Source: an uncultured Bacteroidales bacterium
Lineage (GTDB): Bacteria; Bacteroidota; Bacteroidia; Bacteroidales; F082
Length of the DNA: 64,000 bases
Reading direction: 5' to 3'
Assembly (NCBI GenBank): GCA_905234275.1
Contig: CAJOHD010000005.1
Location: 62,001-126,000 of the forward strand
Within the stretch, counting starts at the first letter, position 1, and each line of letters opens with the position of its first letter. The notes under the pieces are model-generated. The model was not told where the DNA came from and did not search any database. It saw only the letters and a program-made list of their open reading frames with translations. This document shows positions 24,101 through 31,726 of this stretch, piece after piece. A program made the position numbers and the translations under genes.

Positions 24101-24115
24101 TGGCACATAATTTGG
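24101..24115 (+). promoter_or_regulatory. Sigma-54-like promoter of hsp20
   Basis: TGGCAC-ATAAT-TTGG gives GG, ten bases, then GG. The sigma-54 consensus is GG, ten bases, GC, so one -12 base differs. No TAnnTTTG is seen in the gap. Confidence 0.5.
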
Positions 24116-24171
24116 TATTATTTCTGTCGAAAGCTGAAGCGAAAGCGGAGGCAAAAAAAACAATTAAAGAT

Positions 24172-24216
24172 ATGAGAATTAAAAAAGTAATGTTTAACAA
24201 ATTTATGGAGGTATGA
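24172..24216 (+). CDS. 14-codon leader ORF before hsp20
   Basis: ATG at 24172 reads MRIKKVMFNKFMEV and stops at TGA 24214-24216, three bases before the hsp20 ATG. The Shine-Dalgarno-like GGAGG of hsp20 (24207-24211) lies inside its last codons. The small frame could couple or regulate hsp20 translation. Being so short, it is a prediction only; no independent coding signal can be shown. Confidence 0.35.
   Translation: MRIKKVMFNKFMEV
24207..24211 (+). promoter_or_regulatory. Shine-Dalgarno site of hsp20
   Basis: GGAGG, eight bases before ATG 24220. Such sites are rare in this window, which supports this start and suggests strong or regulated translation. Confidence 0.6.
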
Positions 24217-24219
24217 ATT

Positions 24220-24642
24220 ATGTTACCAGTATTTAAAAACAGTTGGTTCCCAACAGTATTTGATGAATTCTTTGACAGTGATTTAATGCCTCGTGCCAAC
24301 ACAACAGCACCGGCAGTGAACGTGAAAGAGGACGAAAAGGCCTACACAATGGAGCTTGCGGCTCCTGGCATCAGAAAAGAGTTTTGCCGCGTGAACATTA
24401 ACGAAGACGGTAATTTGAACATCGCCATCGAAAACAAGACAGAACATAAGGATGAAGACCGCAAACATCACTATCTGCGCCGCGAGTTCTCATACGCAAA
24501 CTACGAACAGAACTACACGTTGCCAGAGGATGTTGACAAAGACAACATCTCCGCAAAGGTCGAACATGGTATCCTGACCGTTGTTTTGCCAAAGAAAACA
24601 AAGAAAGATGTGAAAGTTTCAAAGAACATTGATGTTCTCTAG
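24220..24642 (+). CDS. Hsp20/alpha-crystallin small heat-shock protein
   Basis: The 140-residue protein is an ATP-independent holdase that binds unfolding proteins in the cytoplasm. It has the alpha-crystallin domain at residues about 35-130: AYTMELAAPGI, VNINEDGNLNIAIENK, REFSYANYEQNYTLPEDVD and the closing VEHGILTVVLPKK. The oligomer-forming I-x-V tail is not obvious; the protein ends VSKNIDVL. The control region is unusual: a sigma-54-like site, TGTCA repeats, a leader ORF and a true Shine-Dalgarno sequence. A terminator follows at 24675. Confidence 0.93.
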   Translation: MLPVFKNSWFPTVFDEFFDSDLMPRANTTAPAVNVKEDEKAYTMELAAPGIRKEFCRVNINEDGNLNIAIENKTEHKDEDRKHHYLRREFSYANYEQNYTLPEDVDKDNISAKVEHGILTVVLPKKTKKDVKVSKNIDVL

Positions 24643-24644
24643 TA

Positions 24645-24734
24645 GTTTACAGTTTAAATGTTTACTGTTTAAAGAACGCGAAACGGCTGTATAGCCGCTT
24701 CGCGTTTTCTTTAATTAAACTTTAAACTGTAAAC
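24645..24734. repeat. 7-base arrays in inverted order around the hsp20 terminator
   Basis: GTTTACAGTTTAAA (left arm, from 24645) is the exact reverse complement of TTTAAACTGTAAAC (right arm, ending 24734). The terminator hairpin 24675-24706 lies between them. Confidence 0.65.
24675..24711 (+). terminator. Intrinsic terminator after hsp20
   Basis: AACGCGAA pairs with TTCGCGTT and CGGCT with AGCCG (one mismatch between, loop GTAT), followed by TTCTTT. Confidence 0.8.
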
Positions 24735-24743
24735 TATTTTTAT

Positions 24744-24751
24744 TATCTTTG
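24744..24751 (+). promoter_or_regulatory. -7 promoter element for the metal-exporter operon
   Basis: TATCTTTG lies 17 bases before the ATG at 24769, just after the inverted 7-base array. Confidence 0.5.
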
Positions 24752-24768
24752 CACAAAATTTGAAAACG

Positions 24769-25824
24769 ATGTTAGAACAGTTGTACAGCATTCTGCAACA
24801 AACACTTACGATCACGGCATTCGTCATCGGAATGATGATGATTATTGAATTTATCAATGTGAAAACCGACGGCTTGTGGTCGAAAAAGCTGCAGGCATCG
24901 CCGTGGATGCAGATATTAATAGGTGCTCTGATGGGCGTGATACCAGGATGCCTCGGGACCTATACCATTGTCTCGCTTTACATCCACCGGGTTGTGAATT
25001 TCCCGGCTCTGATGGCTGCTTTGATAGCCACAGCAGGTGATGAGGCATTTTTCATGTTCTCAATGTTTCCTGGCGACGCGCTGAAAATCACTTTGATAAT
25101 GTTTGTCGCTGCTATAGTGGTTGGCGCAGTGCTTCAACTCACGATGAAAAACAAGTTTATCGGACTGTCGGAGAAATCGTTTCCGCTTCACGACGAGCCG
25201 GAATGCCATCACCATCATCATGAACACACGGTTAAGAACAATTTCAAAAACATAACTTTTGTAAGAGCGTTGCTTATTGCGATGTGTATCTTGGTTTTAG
25301 GCTTGATTCTTGGTGGTGTCATCGATGAAGGCCATGAACACGGGCACGAGCATGGAGGCGATGAGGAATGGATTCGCTACTCGCTGATGGCAATGTTTGC
25401 AGTGATTCTCGTGATTGTTGTGGTGGCGAAAGAGCATTTTTTGCAGGAACATCTTTGGGAACACGTCATCAAAGTGCATCTGCCTAAGATTTTCTTGTGG
25501 AGCTTCGGAGTGATTTTGGTTATCACAATTCTTGAAAACTATATTGATATTCAAGGACTTGTAAATGAAAATCCATATATTGTACTGCTAATCGCGATTC
25601 TTATTGGCATCATTCCACAGTCGGGTCCACACTTGGTCTTTGTGCTTTTGTTTGCAAATGGTACGCTTCCGTTCAGCATTTTGCTTGCAAATTCGATAGT
25701 CCAGGACGGACATGGCGCTTTGCCGTTGCTTGCCGAGTCGCGAAGGGTGTTTCTGCTTTCAAAAGGAATAAAAATCGGGTTGGGAATAGCTGTTGGAGTT
25801 GTTGGACTTTTAATGGGATTTTAA
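24769..25824 (+). CDS. Putative multi-span metal or arsenic exporter (ArsP_2-like)
   Basis: A 351-residue inner-membrane protein with about ten hydrophobic segments in two halves. Each half has a GxxPGCxGTY- or GIIPQSGPH-type motif (GVIPGCLGTYTIVSLY near 60; IGIIPQSGPHLVFVLLF near 285). These fit the putative 10TM heavy-metal exporter family. Two His-rich cytoplasmic or periplasmic loops, ECHHHHHEH near 145 and EGHEHGHEHGG near 190, could bind metal ions. ATG 24769 is used because the TTG nine bases earlier overlaps the promoter leader. It appears to lead an operon with rimM one base downstream. The substrate is not known. Confidence 0.75.
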   Translation: MLEQLYSILQQTLTITAFVIGMMMIIEFINVKTDGLWSKKLQASPWMQILIGALMGVIPGCLGTYTIVSLYIHRVVNFPALMAALIATAGDEAFFMFSMFPGDALKITLIMFVAAIVVGAVLQLTMKNKFIGLSEKSFPLHDEPECHHHHHEHTVKNNFKNITFVRALLIAMCILVLGLILGGVIDEGHEHGHEHGGDEEWIRYSLMAMFAVILVIVVVAKEHFLQEHLWEHVIKVHLPKIFLWSFGVILVITILENYIDIQGLVNENPYIVLLIAILIGIIPQSGPHLVFVLLFANGTLPFSILLANSIVQDGHGALPLLAESRRVFLLSKGIKIGLGIAVGVVGLLMGF

Positions 25825-25825
25825 T

Positions 25826-26353
25826 ATGACAAAAAACGACTGCTTTTTTTTCGGAAAGATCACGAAAACCCACGGTTTGAAAGGTGAAATAACCGTCAAA
25901 CTCGACGTGGCGAATCCTGAAGATTTCAAAGATCTGCGATATCTTTTGATTGAAGATAGAGGTAATCTTATTCCATATTTTATTGAAAATCAGAAGATTA
26001 ACGGCGATAAGATGATTGTGCAGCTTCAAGATGTGAAAAAGGTGGAGCAGGCGGTTACTTTCATGGGTAAGGCTGTTTTTTTGCCAAATGAGTTTATGCC
26101 CGAGCTTGATGAGGATGATTTTTATTACAAGGAAATCATCGGTTTTAAGATGATTGACGTGCTGAAAGGTGAGATAGGGGAGATTTCTGACGTTTTGGAG
26201 TACCCGACGCAAGCAGTGATCCAGGTGATGAAGGATGGGAAAGAGATTCTGATCCCAATTCACGACGATATCATCCAAAAGGTGAATAAAAAAGCTAAAA
26301 CATTGACTGTCAAGGCTCCTGAAGGCTTGATCGATATGTATCTCAATATGTAA
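25826..26353 (+). CDS. rimM: Ribosome maturation factor RimM
   Basis: RimM binds ribosomal protein S19 and assists maturation of the 30S head. The 175-residue protein has the N-terminal barrel (FFGKITKTHGLKGEITVKLD) and the C-terminal PRC-barrel (DDFYYKEIIGFKMIDV, then EIGEISDVLEYPTQAVIQV and ILIPIHDDIIQKVN). Length is normal. It starts one base after the exporter stop. In Bacteroidota rimM is often next to other ribosome genes, but here it pairs with a tRNA methyltransferase. Confidence 0.95.
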   Translation: MTKNDCFFFGKITKTHGLKGEITVKLDVANPEDFKDLRYLLIEDRGNLIPYFIENQKINGDKMIVQLQDVKKVEQAVTFMGKAVFLPNEFMPELDEDDFYYKEIIGFKMIDVLKGEIGEISDVLEYPTQAVIQVMKDGKEILIPIHDDIIQKVNKKAKTLTVKAPEGLIDMYLNM

Positions 26354-26355
26354 TT

Positions 26356-27066
26356 ATGGATTGCCGTCCGTTTTTCTTCAAGAAGTTCGGTCTTTTTCAC
26401 CATCGCTCGACCATGAAAATCGGGACGGATGCCATCTTGCTAGGCCGTTGGACGGAGGTATCGGAAAACGATGATGTTCTCGATATCGGCACAGGTTGCG
26501 GTCTGATTCCGCTGATGCTTGCTCAAAAAGGCATAAAAAGTGCCGACGCCGTTGAATTGGATAACGACTCTTATGAAGAAGCGGCGCAAAATTTCAGCAA
26601 TTCGGCGTGGAATTCTCGACTTTCCGCCATTCATGACGACATAAAACATTATTCGGAGATTTGCGAGAAAAAGTACGATTTGGTAGTGTCGAATCCGCCT
26701 TTTTATTTCGGCGACAACATCCCTGAAAAAGCTAAAAAAGGCTTGGCACGTCATACTAATACATTGAGCTACAATGATTTACTTTCGTCAGTTAAAAGGG
26801 TGATAAAACCTGATGGACGATTTTCTTTGGTTTTGCCAGCCATAGAATCTAAGATATTTCTGAAAGATGCTGAAAATCAAGGATTTTTTCTTAAAAAAGA
26901 ATTGTTGATAGTTCCAATTGAAGGAAAAGAACCAAACAGAATAAATATGCAACTTGTTGTTAATCAAGTTGATAAGACAGAATCAGAGACTTTTGTCTTA
27001 AGAAACCCCGATCATTCTTTCACAAAAGAATACAAAGACTTTTTAAAAGATTACTATTTGCATTGA
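26356..27066 (+). CDS. tRNA1(Val) (adenine37-N6)-methyltransferase-like protein
   Basis: The 236-residue class I methyltransferase has an SAM-binding motif VLDIGTGCGLIPLMLAQ, the acidic VELDNDSY and the catalytic NPPF in LVVSNPPFYFGDN, which marks N6-adenine methylation. The N-terminal FFKKFGLFHHRSTMKIGTDA is typical of YfiC/TrmN6, which modifies A37 of tRNA1-Val. It is two bases after rimM. Other substrates cannot be excluded. Confidence 0.88.
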   Translation: MDCRPFFFKKFGLFHHRSTMKIGTDAILLGRWTEVSENDDVLDIGTGCGLIPLMLAQKGIKSADAVELDNDSYEEAAQNFSNSAWNSRLSAIHDDIKHYSEICEKKYDLVVSNPPFYFGDNIPEKAKKGLARHTNTLSYNDLLSSVKRVIKPDGRFSLVLPAIESKIFLKDAENQGFFLKKELLIVPIEGKEPNRINMQLVVNQVDKTESETFVLRNPDHSFTKEYKDFLKDYYLH

Positions 27067-27075
27067 AAAAAGTCG

Positions 27076-27083
27076 TAATTTTG
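27076..27083 (+). promoter_or_regulatory. -7 promoter element for the small transporter gene
   Basis: TAATTTTG lies 13 bases before the ATG at 27097. Confidence 0.45.
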
Positions 27084-27096
27084 CAAAAAATTTAGT

Positions 27097-27447
27097 ATGT
27101 TTAAACTGATAATCACAGCGATAATACAATCGGCATTCCTTGCTATCGCCCAATATTTCATGAAGGTGGGCATGGATAGGGTGATTGATTACAGTATGTC
27201 GTGGGCGTTTTTCAGAAGTTTTATGAACTGGCAACTCGGTTTGTCGCTGCTTCTGTATATCGTCGCGATGGTGATTTACATGTTTATGCTGAAAAGTTAT
27301 TCATTATCATTAGTTTACCCACTTACAAGTATTAGCTATATCTTTACTATTTTATTGGCAATGTTTCTTCTTGGGGAAACGGTTCCGGTCGTCAGATGGG
27401 TCGGTGTCCTGTTTGTGATGCTTGGTGTGGGATTGATAGCAAGATAG
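27097..27447 (+). CDS. Small EamA/SMR-type membrane transporter
   Basis: A 116-residue, four-segment inner-membrane protein: one EamA/DMT half, like SMR and ArnE/ArnF proteins. Seen are FLAIAQYFMKVGM in segment 1, LYIVAMVIYMFML in segment 2, SLSLVYPLTSISYIFTILLA in segment 3 and WVGVLFVMLGVGLIAR in segment 4. It probably works as a dimer. The substrate is unknown; no arn genes lie nearby. It heads a short unit with the lipoprotein and carbamate kinase genes. Confidence 0.75.
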   Translation: MFKLIITAIIQSAFLAIAQYFMKVGMDRVIDYSMSWAFFRSFMNWQLGLSLLLYIVAMVIYMFMLKSYSLSLVYPLTSISYIFTILLAMFLLGETVPVVRWVGVLFVMLGVGLIAR

Positions 27448-27457
27448 TTTATTTGAT

Positions 27458-27793
27458 ATGAAAAAAGTATTGTTATTCAGTGCTTTGGCACTTTCTTTTA
27501 TGATGATTTCATGCACAAGTCCACTTGTTGGAACATGGGTGCAGCCGAGTACGAGTTATACTCAGGAGCAAGGTTTCGTTTTGTATAAAGATGGCACTGC
27601 ATCTGATATAAACATTGATTTTGTGACTTTCAATTCATGGGAGAAAAAAGGCAATTTGCTGATTTTAAAAGGTGAGAATACAGGTTCGGTGAAAGGACAG
27701 TTTACCGACACACTTATTATTGAAAATGTGACAGATAACGAGTTAACTCTCTCACAATCAGGATATTCAGTAAAATATAAGAAGAAAAATTAA
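27458..27793 (+). CDS. Lipocalin-like lipoprotein
   Basis: A 111-residue lipoprotein with lipobox MMISC (Cys19). The mature part starts with the lipocalin-like LVGTWVQPS, followed by alternating strands (GFVLYKDGTASD, SWEKKGNLLILKGENTG, DTLIIENVTDNELTLSQ). This is the common small Bacteroidota lipocalin-like (META/DUF-type) fold. The ligand is unknown. It is 10 bases after the transporter gene and 14 before the kinase gene. Confidence 0.7.
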   Translation: MKKVLLFSALALSFMMISCTSPLVGTWVQPSTSYTQEQGFVLYKDGTASDINIDFVTFNSWEKKGNLLILKGENTGSVKGQFTDTLIIENVTDNELTLSQSGYSVKYKKKN

Positions 27794-27807
27794 TAATAGA
27801 TACAGAC

Positions 27808-28746
27808 ATGAGTAAATTAGTTGTTGTGGCTCTCGGCGGAAACGCTTTGTTGAGAAGCAATCAAAAAGGAACTTACACAGAACAGATTGAGAATGTTACC
27901 GACACTTGCGAGGCTTTGATGAGCTTCATCAAGAACGGTGATGGTTTGATTATCGGACACGGCAATGGTCCACAGGTTGGCAATGTGATGCTTCAGCACG
28001 AGGCAGGTGCCAAGATGTTTGAGGTTCAGCCGATGCCGATGGATTTCTGTGTTTCTGAGACCCAGGGATCAATCGGTTATCTTATCGAGACAGGATTCCG
28101 CAAAGTCCTTTCACAGCATGGATATAAGAATAATATCGTCACTTTGGTGACACGCGTGTTGGTTGACGGCAATGACCCGATGTTCAAGAATCCTACAAAG
28201 CCTGTCGGTCCTTATTATGAGAAGGAAGAGGCTGAGGAATATGCCGCCGCCACCGGTTCAGTTTTTAAAGAAGATCCTAAGGGTAGAGGCTGGCGTAAGG
28301 TCGTGGCTTCACCTAAGCCGTTGGAAATCAATAATATCGAGCTCGTTGAGTTGCTTGCAAGACAAGGTAATATCGTTGTCACAGTGGGTGGCGGCGGCAT
28401 TCCGGTCGTTGAGAAAGACGGATACTACGTTGGTGTTGAGGCAGTTATCGACAAAGACCTCGCTTCATCATTGGCTGCAGTGCAGGTGAAAGCTGATGAG
28501 TTCTATATCTTGACTGACGTTCCGCAGGCTTATATCAACTTCCGCAAGGAAAACGAGAAGGCTCTCGGTAGAATCACAGTGGCTGAAGCCAAGAAATATC
28601 TTGAAGAAGGTCAGTTCACTGAAGGCTCTATGGCACCTAAGATGCGCGCAGCTATCAAGTTCGTCGAGGAAACAGGTCATGAAGCTGTCATCACTGACGC
28701 TACAAGCCTTGGAAATCCTAACGCGGGAACGAGAATCACGAAATAG
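27808..28746 (+). CDS. arcC: Carbamate kinase
   Basis: It interconverts carbamoyl phosphate + ADP and carbamate + ATP, the ATP-yielding step of arginine or agmatine fermentation. The 312-residue protein shows VALGGNALLRSNQKGTY, IGHGNGPQVGNV, the VTVGGGGIPVVE block, EAVIDKDLASSLAA and LTDVPQAYINF, then GSMAPKMRAAIKF. It is full length. No arginine deiminase or ornithine carbamoyltransferase gene is nearby, so the pathway link is not shown in the window. A 34-base palindrome terminates it. Confidence 0.96.
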   Translation: MSKLVVVALGGNALLRSNQKGTYTEQIENVTDTCEALMSFIKNGDGLIIGHGNGPQVGNVMLQHEAGAKMFEVQPMPMDFCVSETQGSIGYLIETGFRKVLSQHGYKNNIVTLVTRVLVDGNDPMFKNPTKPVGPYYEKEEAEEYAAATGSVFKEDPKGRGWRKVVASPKPLEINNIELVELLARQGNIVVTVGGGGIPVVEKDGYYVGVEAVIDKDLASSLAAVQVKADEFYILTDVPQAYINFRKENEKALGRITVAEAKKYLEEGQFTEGSMAPKMRAAIKFVEETGHEAVITDATSLGNPNAGTRITK

Positions 28747-28754
28747 TTTGCTGT

Positions 28755-28861
28755 TGACTGTTTACCGTTTACCGTTTAAATGGATTAAAAAAAATAGACA
28801 AGATCTTGTCTATTTTTTTTGTAAACCGTAAACTGTAAACTGTAAACGGTAAACGGTAAAC
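28755..28861. repeat. 7-base arrays in inverted order around the arcC-dnaB terminator
   Basis: TGTTTACCGTTTACCGTTTA units (left) face GTAAACCGTAAACTGTAAAC units (right) across the palindrome at 28787-28820. The right array ends in the dnaB stop codon. Confidence 0.65.
28787..28820. terminator. Perfect 34-base palindrome, bidirectional terminator
   Basis: Eight A, TAGACAAG and its exact complement, then eight T. Both strands show stem plus T run, so it should stop transcription of arcC (plus) and dnaB (minus). Confidence 0.85.
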
Positions 28862-30414
28862 TAAAACGGAACGTCTTCGTTCATTCTGGATCCGATGCGT
28901 CGTTCATTCGGGGCGTTGAAGTTAGCGTTTGGAGCAAATTGTGCCGGTTGGTCATTACTGCCGGCATTATTATTTTCATTGCCACCAAAGCTCTTTGTGT
29001 AATCCTGTTCGAGGTCCTCGAAACGCGCATATTGTCCTACAAAACGCAATTCCACGTCGCCAAGCTTGCCGTTACGGTGTTTTGCAATGTTGATGACGGC
29101 TTTTCCTTTAGTTGATGAATGGTCTTCATCTTCGCTAAGTCCATAATATTCAGGACGATAGATGAAGATAACCATATCAGCGTCCTGCTCGATAGCACCA
29201 GATTCACGAAGGTCGGAAAGTATAGGTTTTTTGGAGCCCGGACGCGATTCAACGCTACGTGACAACTGAGAAAGTGCGAGAACAGGGACGTTCAACTCCT
29301 TTGCCAGACTCTTCAACGAACGTGAAATATTACTGATCTCCTGCTCGCGATTGCCGTTTTTCTCGGTTTTGGCAGTCATAAGTTGCAGATAATCAATGAA
29401 AATCATCTGAATGTCATGCTGCTGCTTGAGTCGGCGGCATTTTGCACGAAGGTCGAAAACCGAAAGCTGAGGCGTGTCGTCAATGAAAAGTTTCGCATTG
29501 ATGAGAGGTGAGACCTTTGTGTTGAGTTGTTGCCATTCATATTCGGCGAGCTGTCCAGAACGCAGTTTGTCGGCAGTTAGTGATGTTTCCGAAGAAATCA
29601 GACGTGTGACGAGCTGTACTGACGACATCTCAAGTGAGAAGAAAGCAATAGGTTTGTTGAAGTCGACAGCAGCGTTGCGTGCCATGTTGAGTGCGAAAGC
29701 CGTTTTACCCATACTTGGACGCGCAGCAAGGATGATAAGGTCGGATTTCTGCCAACCTTGAGTGATGCGGTCGAGCTCGGTATAGCCAGAAGGCACTCCA
29801 CGAAGCGCGGAACCGGCGTTTTTCGCCTTCTCGATATCATCAATAGCGAGTTTCACAAGGTCAGGCATCTGGTCGTAGTTGCGGCGCAGGTTGTTCTCAC
29901 TGATCTGGAACAGCTTATTCTCAGCTGTATCAAGCAAATCGAACACATCGGCAGAGTCCTCGTAAGCATCTTTAATTGTCTCAGAAGAGATCTGAATCAG
30001 CTGACGCTGGATATATTTCTGCAATATAATTCTTGAGTGATACTCAATATTTGCTGATGATACGACGCGGTTGGTCAACTGTGAGATGTAATATGGTCCG
30101 CCAACAGCTTCAAGGTCGCCAGTCGATTTCAAATGGTTGGTAACCGTAAGAATATCAACAGGTTCAGATTTGGTGAACAAATCCTTGATTGCTGCGAAAA
30201 TTATCTGATGTGCTTCCTTGTAAAACACCTCTGGCGACAAGATGTCGATCACGGCATTCACAGCCTCTTTTTCGAGCATGAGCGCACCTAAAACGACCTC
30301 CTCCAAGTCGACGGCTTGAGGTGGTATTCTCCCTTGACTATTAAGCACATCCACGTTTGGAACAGCGGCTTGTGACCTAACAAAACCCGATTTTTTTATA
30401 CTTTCATTATTCAT
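28861..30414 (-). CDS. dnaB: Replicative DNA helicase
   Basis: DnaB is the hexameric 5'-3' helicase at the replication fork. The 517-residue protein has the N-terminal helical domain starting near PPQAVDLEEVVLGALMLE, the P-loop AARPSMGKTAFALNMARN, the DnaB B motif IQMIFIDYLQLM and the ALSQLSRSVESR / LRESGAIEQDADMV blocks. The Asn/Gln/Ala-rich tail after FEDLEQDY is typical of Bacteroidota. The ATG lies four bases after TAATTTTG, so its mRNA is probably leaderless. It is convergent with arcC. Confidence 0.96.
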   Translation of the reverse strand: MNNESIKKSGFVRSQAAVPNVDVLNSQGRIPPQAVDLEEVVLGALMLEKEAVNAVIDILSPEVFYKEAHQIIFAAIKDLFTKSEPVDILTVTNHLKSTGDLEAVGGPYYISQLTNRVVSSANIEYHSRIILQKYIQRQLIQISSETIKDAYEDSADVFDLLDTAENKLFQISENNLRRNYDQMPDLVKLAIDDIEKAKNAGSALRGVPSGYTELDRITQGWQKSDLIILAARPSMGKTAFALNMARNAAVDFNKPIAFFSLEMSSVQLVTRLISSETSLTADKLRSGQLAEYEWQQLNTKVSPLINAKLFIDDTPQLSVFDLRAKCRRLKQQHDIQMIFIDYLQLMTAKTEKNGNREQEISNISRSLKSLAKELNVPVLALSQLSRSVESRPGSKKPILSDLRESGAIEQDADMVIFIYRPEYYGLSEDEDHSSTKGKAVINIAKHRNGKLGDVELRFVGQYARFEDLEQDYTKSFGGNENNNAGSNDQPAQFAPNANFNAPNERRIGSRMNEDVPF

Positions 30415-30418
30415 ACCA

Positions 30419-30426
30419 CAAAATTA
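30419..30426 (-). promoter_or_regulatory. -7 element directly before the dnaB ATG
   Basis: TAATTTTG on the minus strand with only four bases to the ATG at 30414. Confidence 0.5.
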
Positions 30427-30444
30427 TGAATAATGATAGTTTGT

Positions 30445-31725
30445 TTATAAGATGTTGATAACTTTTTTGTAGATTTCACGTAGCGCTTTCGCTTCTTGTT
30501 CCAAGTCGTTGGTAATCATACTTCTTTCAAGAATATTGTCGCTTAAGGCGTTTAATATTATCCTGCTATGCTCGAAAAGATGCTTGTCGGGGAAGACACT
30601 TTCGTAAACGTTTTTCAGGGAGAAGTCGGTTTTCACGTTTTCATGATGAAAATCGGATTGCAGAAGCACTTCTCTTAAATTTAAGATTTTATAATTTAAC
30701 TCTTTGGATTCCAATAAGTTATACTTTTGCAACGAAGCTGTGATGTTTTGTGAGGCGAAGCAAACGACGCGTTCGAAACCTGAGAGTTTTTCGGATAAAA
30801 TAGGAAGACATTCTTTCCATTTTGACATGTCTTCGAGGCAGTTCCAGTTGTATATTTTGTCGAATTCTCCGTTGTTTGAAAGGATAGAAAACCCGATGAA
30901 GAACTCCGTGTAAGGTTTATCGCCATCGAAGAGAGGCACAGCTGGTCGATAAAACAGCAGATTCAGGAAGGCTGTAGACTTGTTTCTGTCGCCCAAAATC
31001 TCGTAAAGTATCTTATAATCAATGGTATAAGGCTTGTCGGCTTCGTTGGGGACATCTTTCCAACAGTGACCGTGAAATTCGCATCGATAAGGTGTATCGC
31101 ATTGATCGCCAATAGGAATCTTTGGCGAATGGGGCTGCTTGATGATGTCTTTGAAATGTGCGATATTTTTTGCAATCACATCCTGATATTGCTTTGCATA
31201 ATCTTTAACAGATTGAAACACAAATAGTTGCGATAAGTCCAAATCGCCATTTTTGACATAATCAGCGTTGATGTACATCAGCTGGATGTCGGATAGAGGC
31301 ACGTCGCAGCCTTTGAGGACATAATACTGCAAAGCTGCGTCCTTCATATATGTTTGACTGATGCTGAGTGAGCTTTTCACCTCGATGGCACGCCATTTGT
31401 CGCCGTCGCGAATAATGATGTCAAGCATGATAAGAGTGTCGTCGTATTGAAAGACGGCTTCGTACATCACGTTAACGGCTGGATTTGTCAGGTTTTTAAG
31501 TGTTTCTACAGCTTTTTTGCCGAATTGCGACGGTGAGCTTGGAGTCATGTTGATGCCACCTGGAAACAGTTGTTGGGCAAGTAAGCCAACATCGGTACCG
31601 CGTTTGAACTTGGCACGCTGCTCCATGCTTAATTTATCCCGCAAAAACGGTCTGTTTTTGAATAGAAACAGCGCTTTCTCACATTGCTCGCCTTTGATAT
31701 ATGTCGATTTTGATAAAATATGCAT
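30445..31725 (-). CDS. DUF2779 protein with RecB-like nuclease part
   Basis: A 426-residue protein. Residues about 1-200 fit a PD-(D/E)XK nuclease of the Cas4/RecB type: GTDVGLLAQQLFPGG, LIMLDIIIRD (Asp), RAIEVKSS (Glu, Lys) and the AALQYYVLKG helix. A Cys set (CEKALFLF near the start; DTPYRCEFHGHC later) could hold an Fe-S cluster. Residues about 250-426 align with DUF2779, an RNase H-like exonuclease-type domain, but the usual FLDFET-like Asp-Glu motif reads AFLNLLFY, so this half appears inactive. ATG 31725 is one base from the MATE stop; the two form an operon. Confidence 0.7.
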   Translation of the reverse strand: MHILSKSTYIKGEQCEKALFLFKNRPFLRDKLSMEQRAKFKRGTDVGLLAQQLFPGGINMTPSSPSQFGKKAVETLKNLTNPAVNVMYEAVFQYDDTLIMLDIIIRDGDKWRAIEVKSSLSISQTYMKDAALQYYVLKGCDVPLSDIQLMYINADYVKNGDLDLSQLFVFQSVKDYAKQYQDVIAKNIAHFKDIIKQPHSPKIPIGDQCDTPYRCEFHGHCWKDVPNEADKPYTIDYKILYEILGDRNKSTAFLNLLFYRPAVPLFDGDKPYTEFFIGFSILSNNGEFDKIYNWNCLEDMSKWKECLPILSEKLSGFERVVCFASQNITASLQKYNLLESKELNYKILNLREVLLQSDFHHENVKTDFSLKNVYESVFPDKHLFEHSRIILNALSDNILERSMITNDLEQEAKALREIYKKVINIL

Positions 31726-31726
31726 C

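Noticed and set aside
24112-24171. Longer leader frame upstream of hsp20 (reads to SKAEAKAEAKK)
   Set aside because: The frame is open but begins inside the sigma-54-like promoter, so it would not be transcribed from there.
25206-25360. His-rich loops as an artefact (tag-like)
   Set aside because: Codons vary and the loops sit between membrane segments, as expected of a metal transporter.
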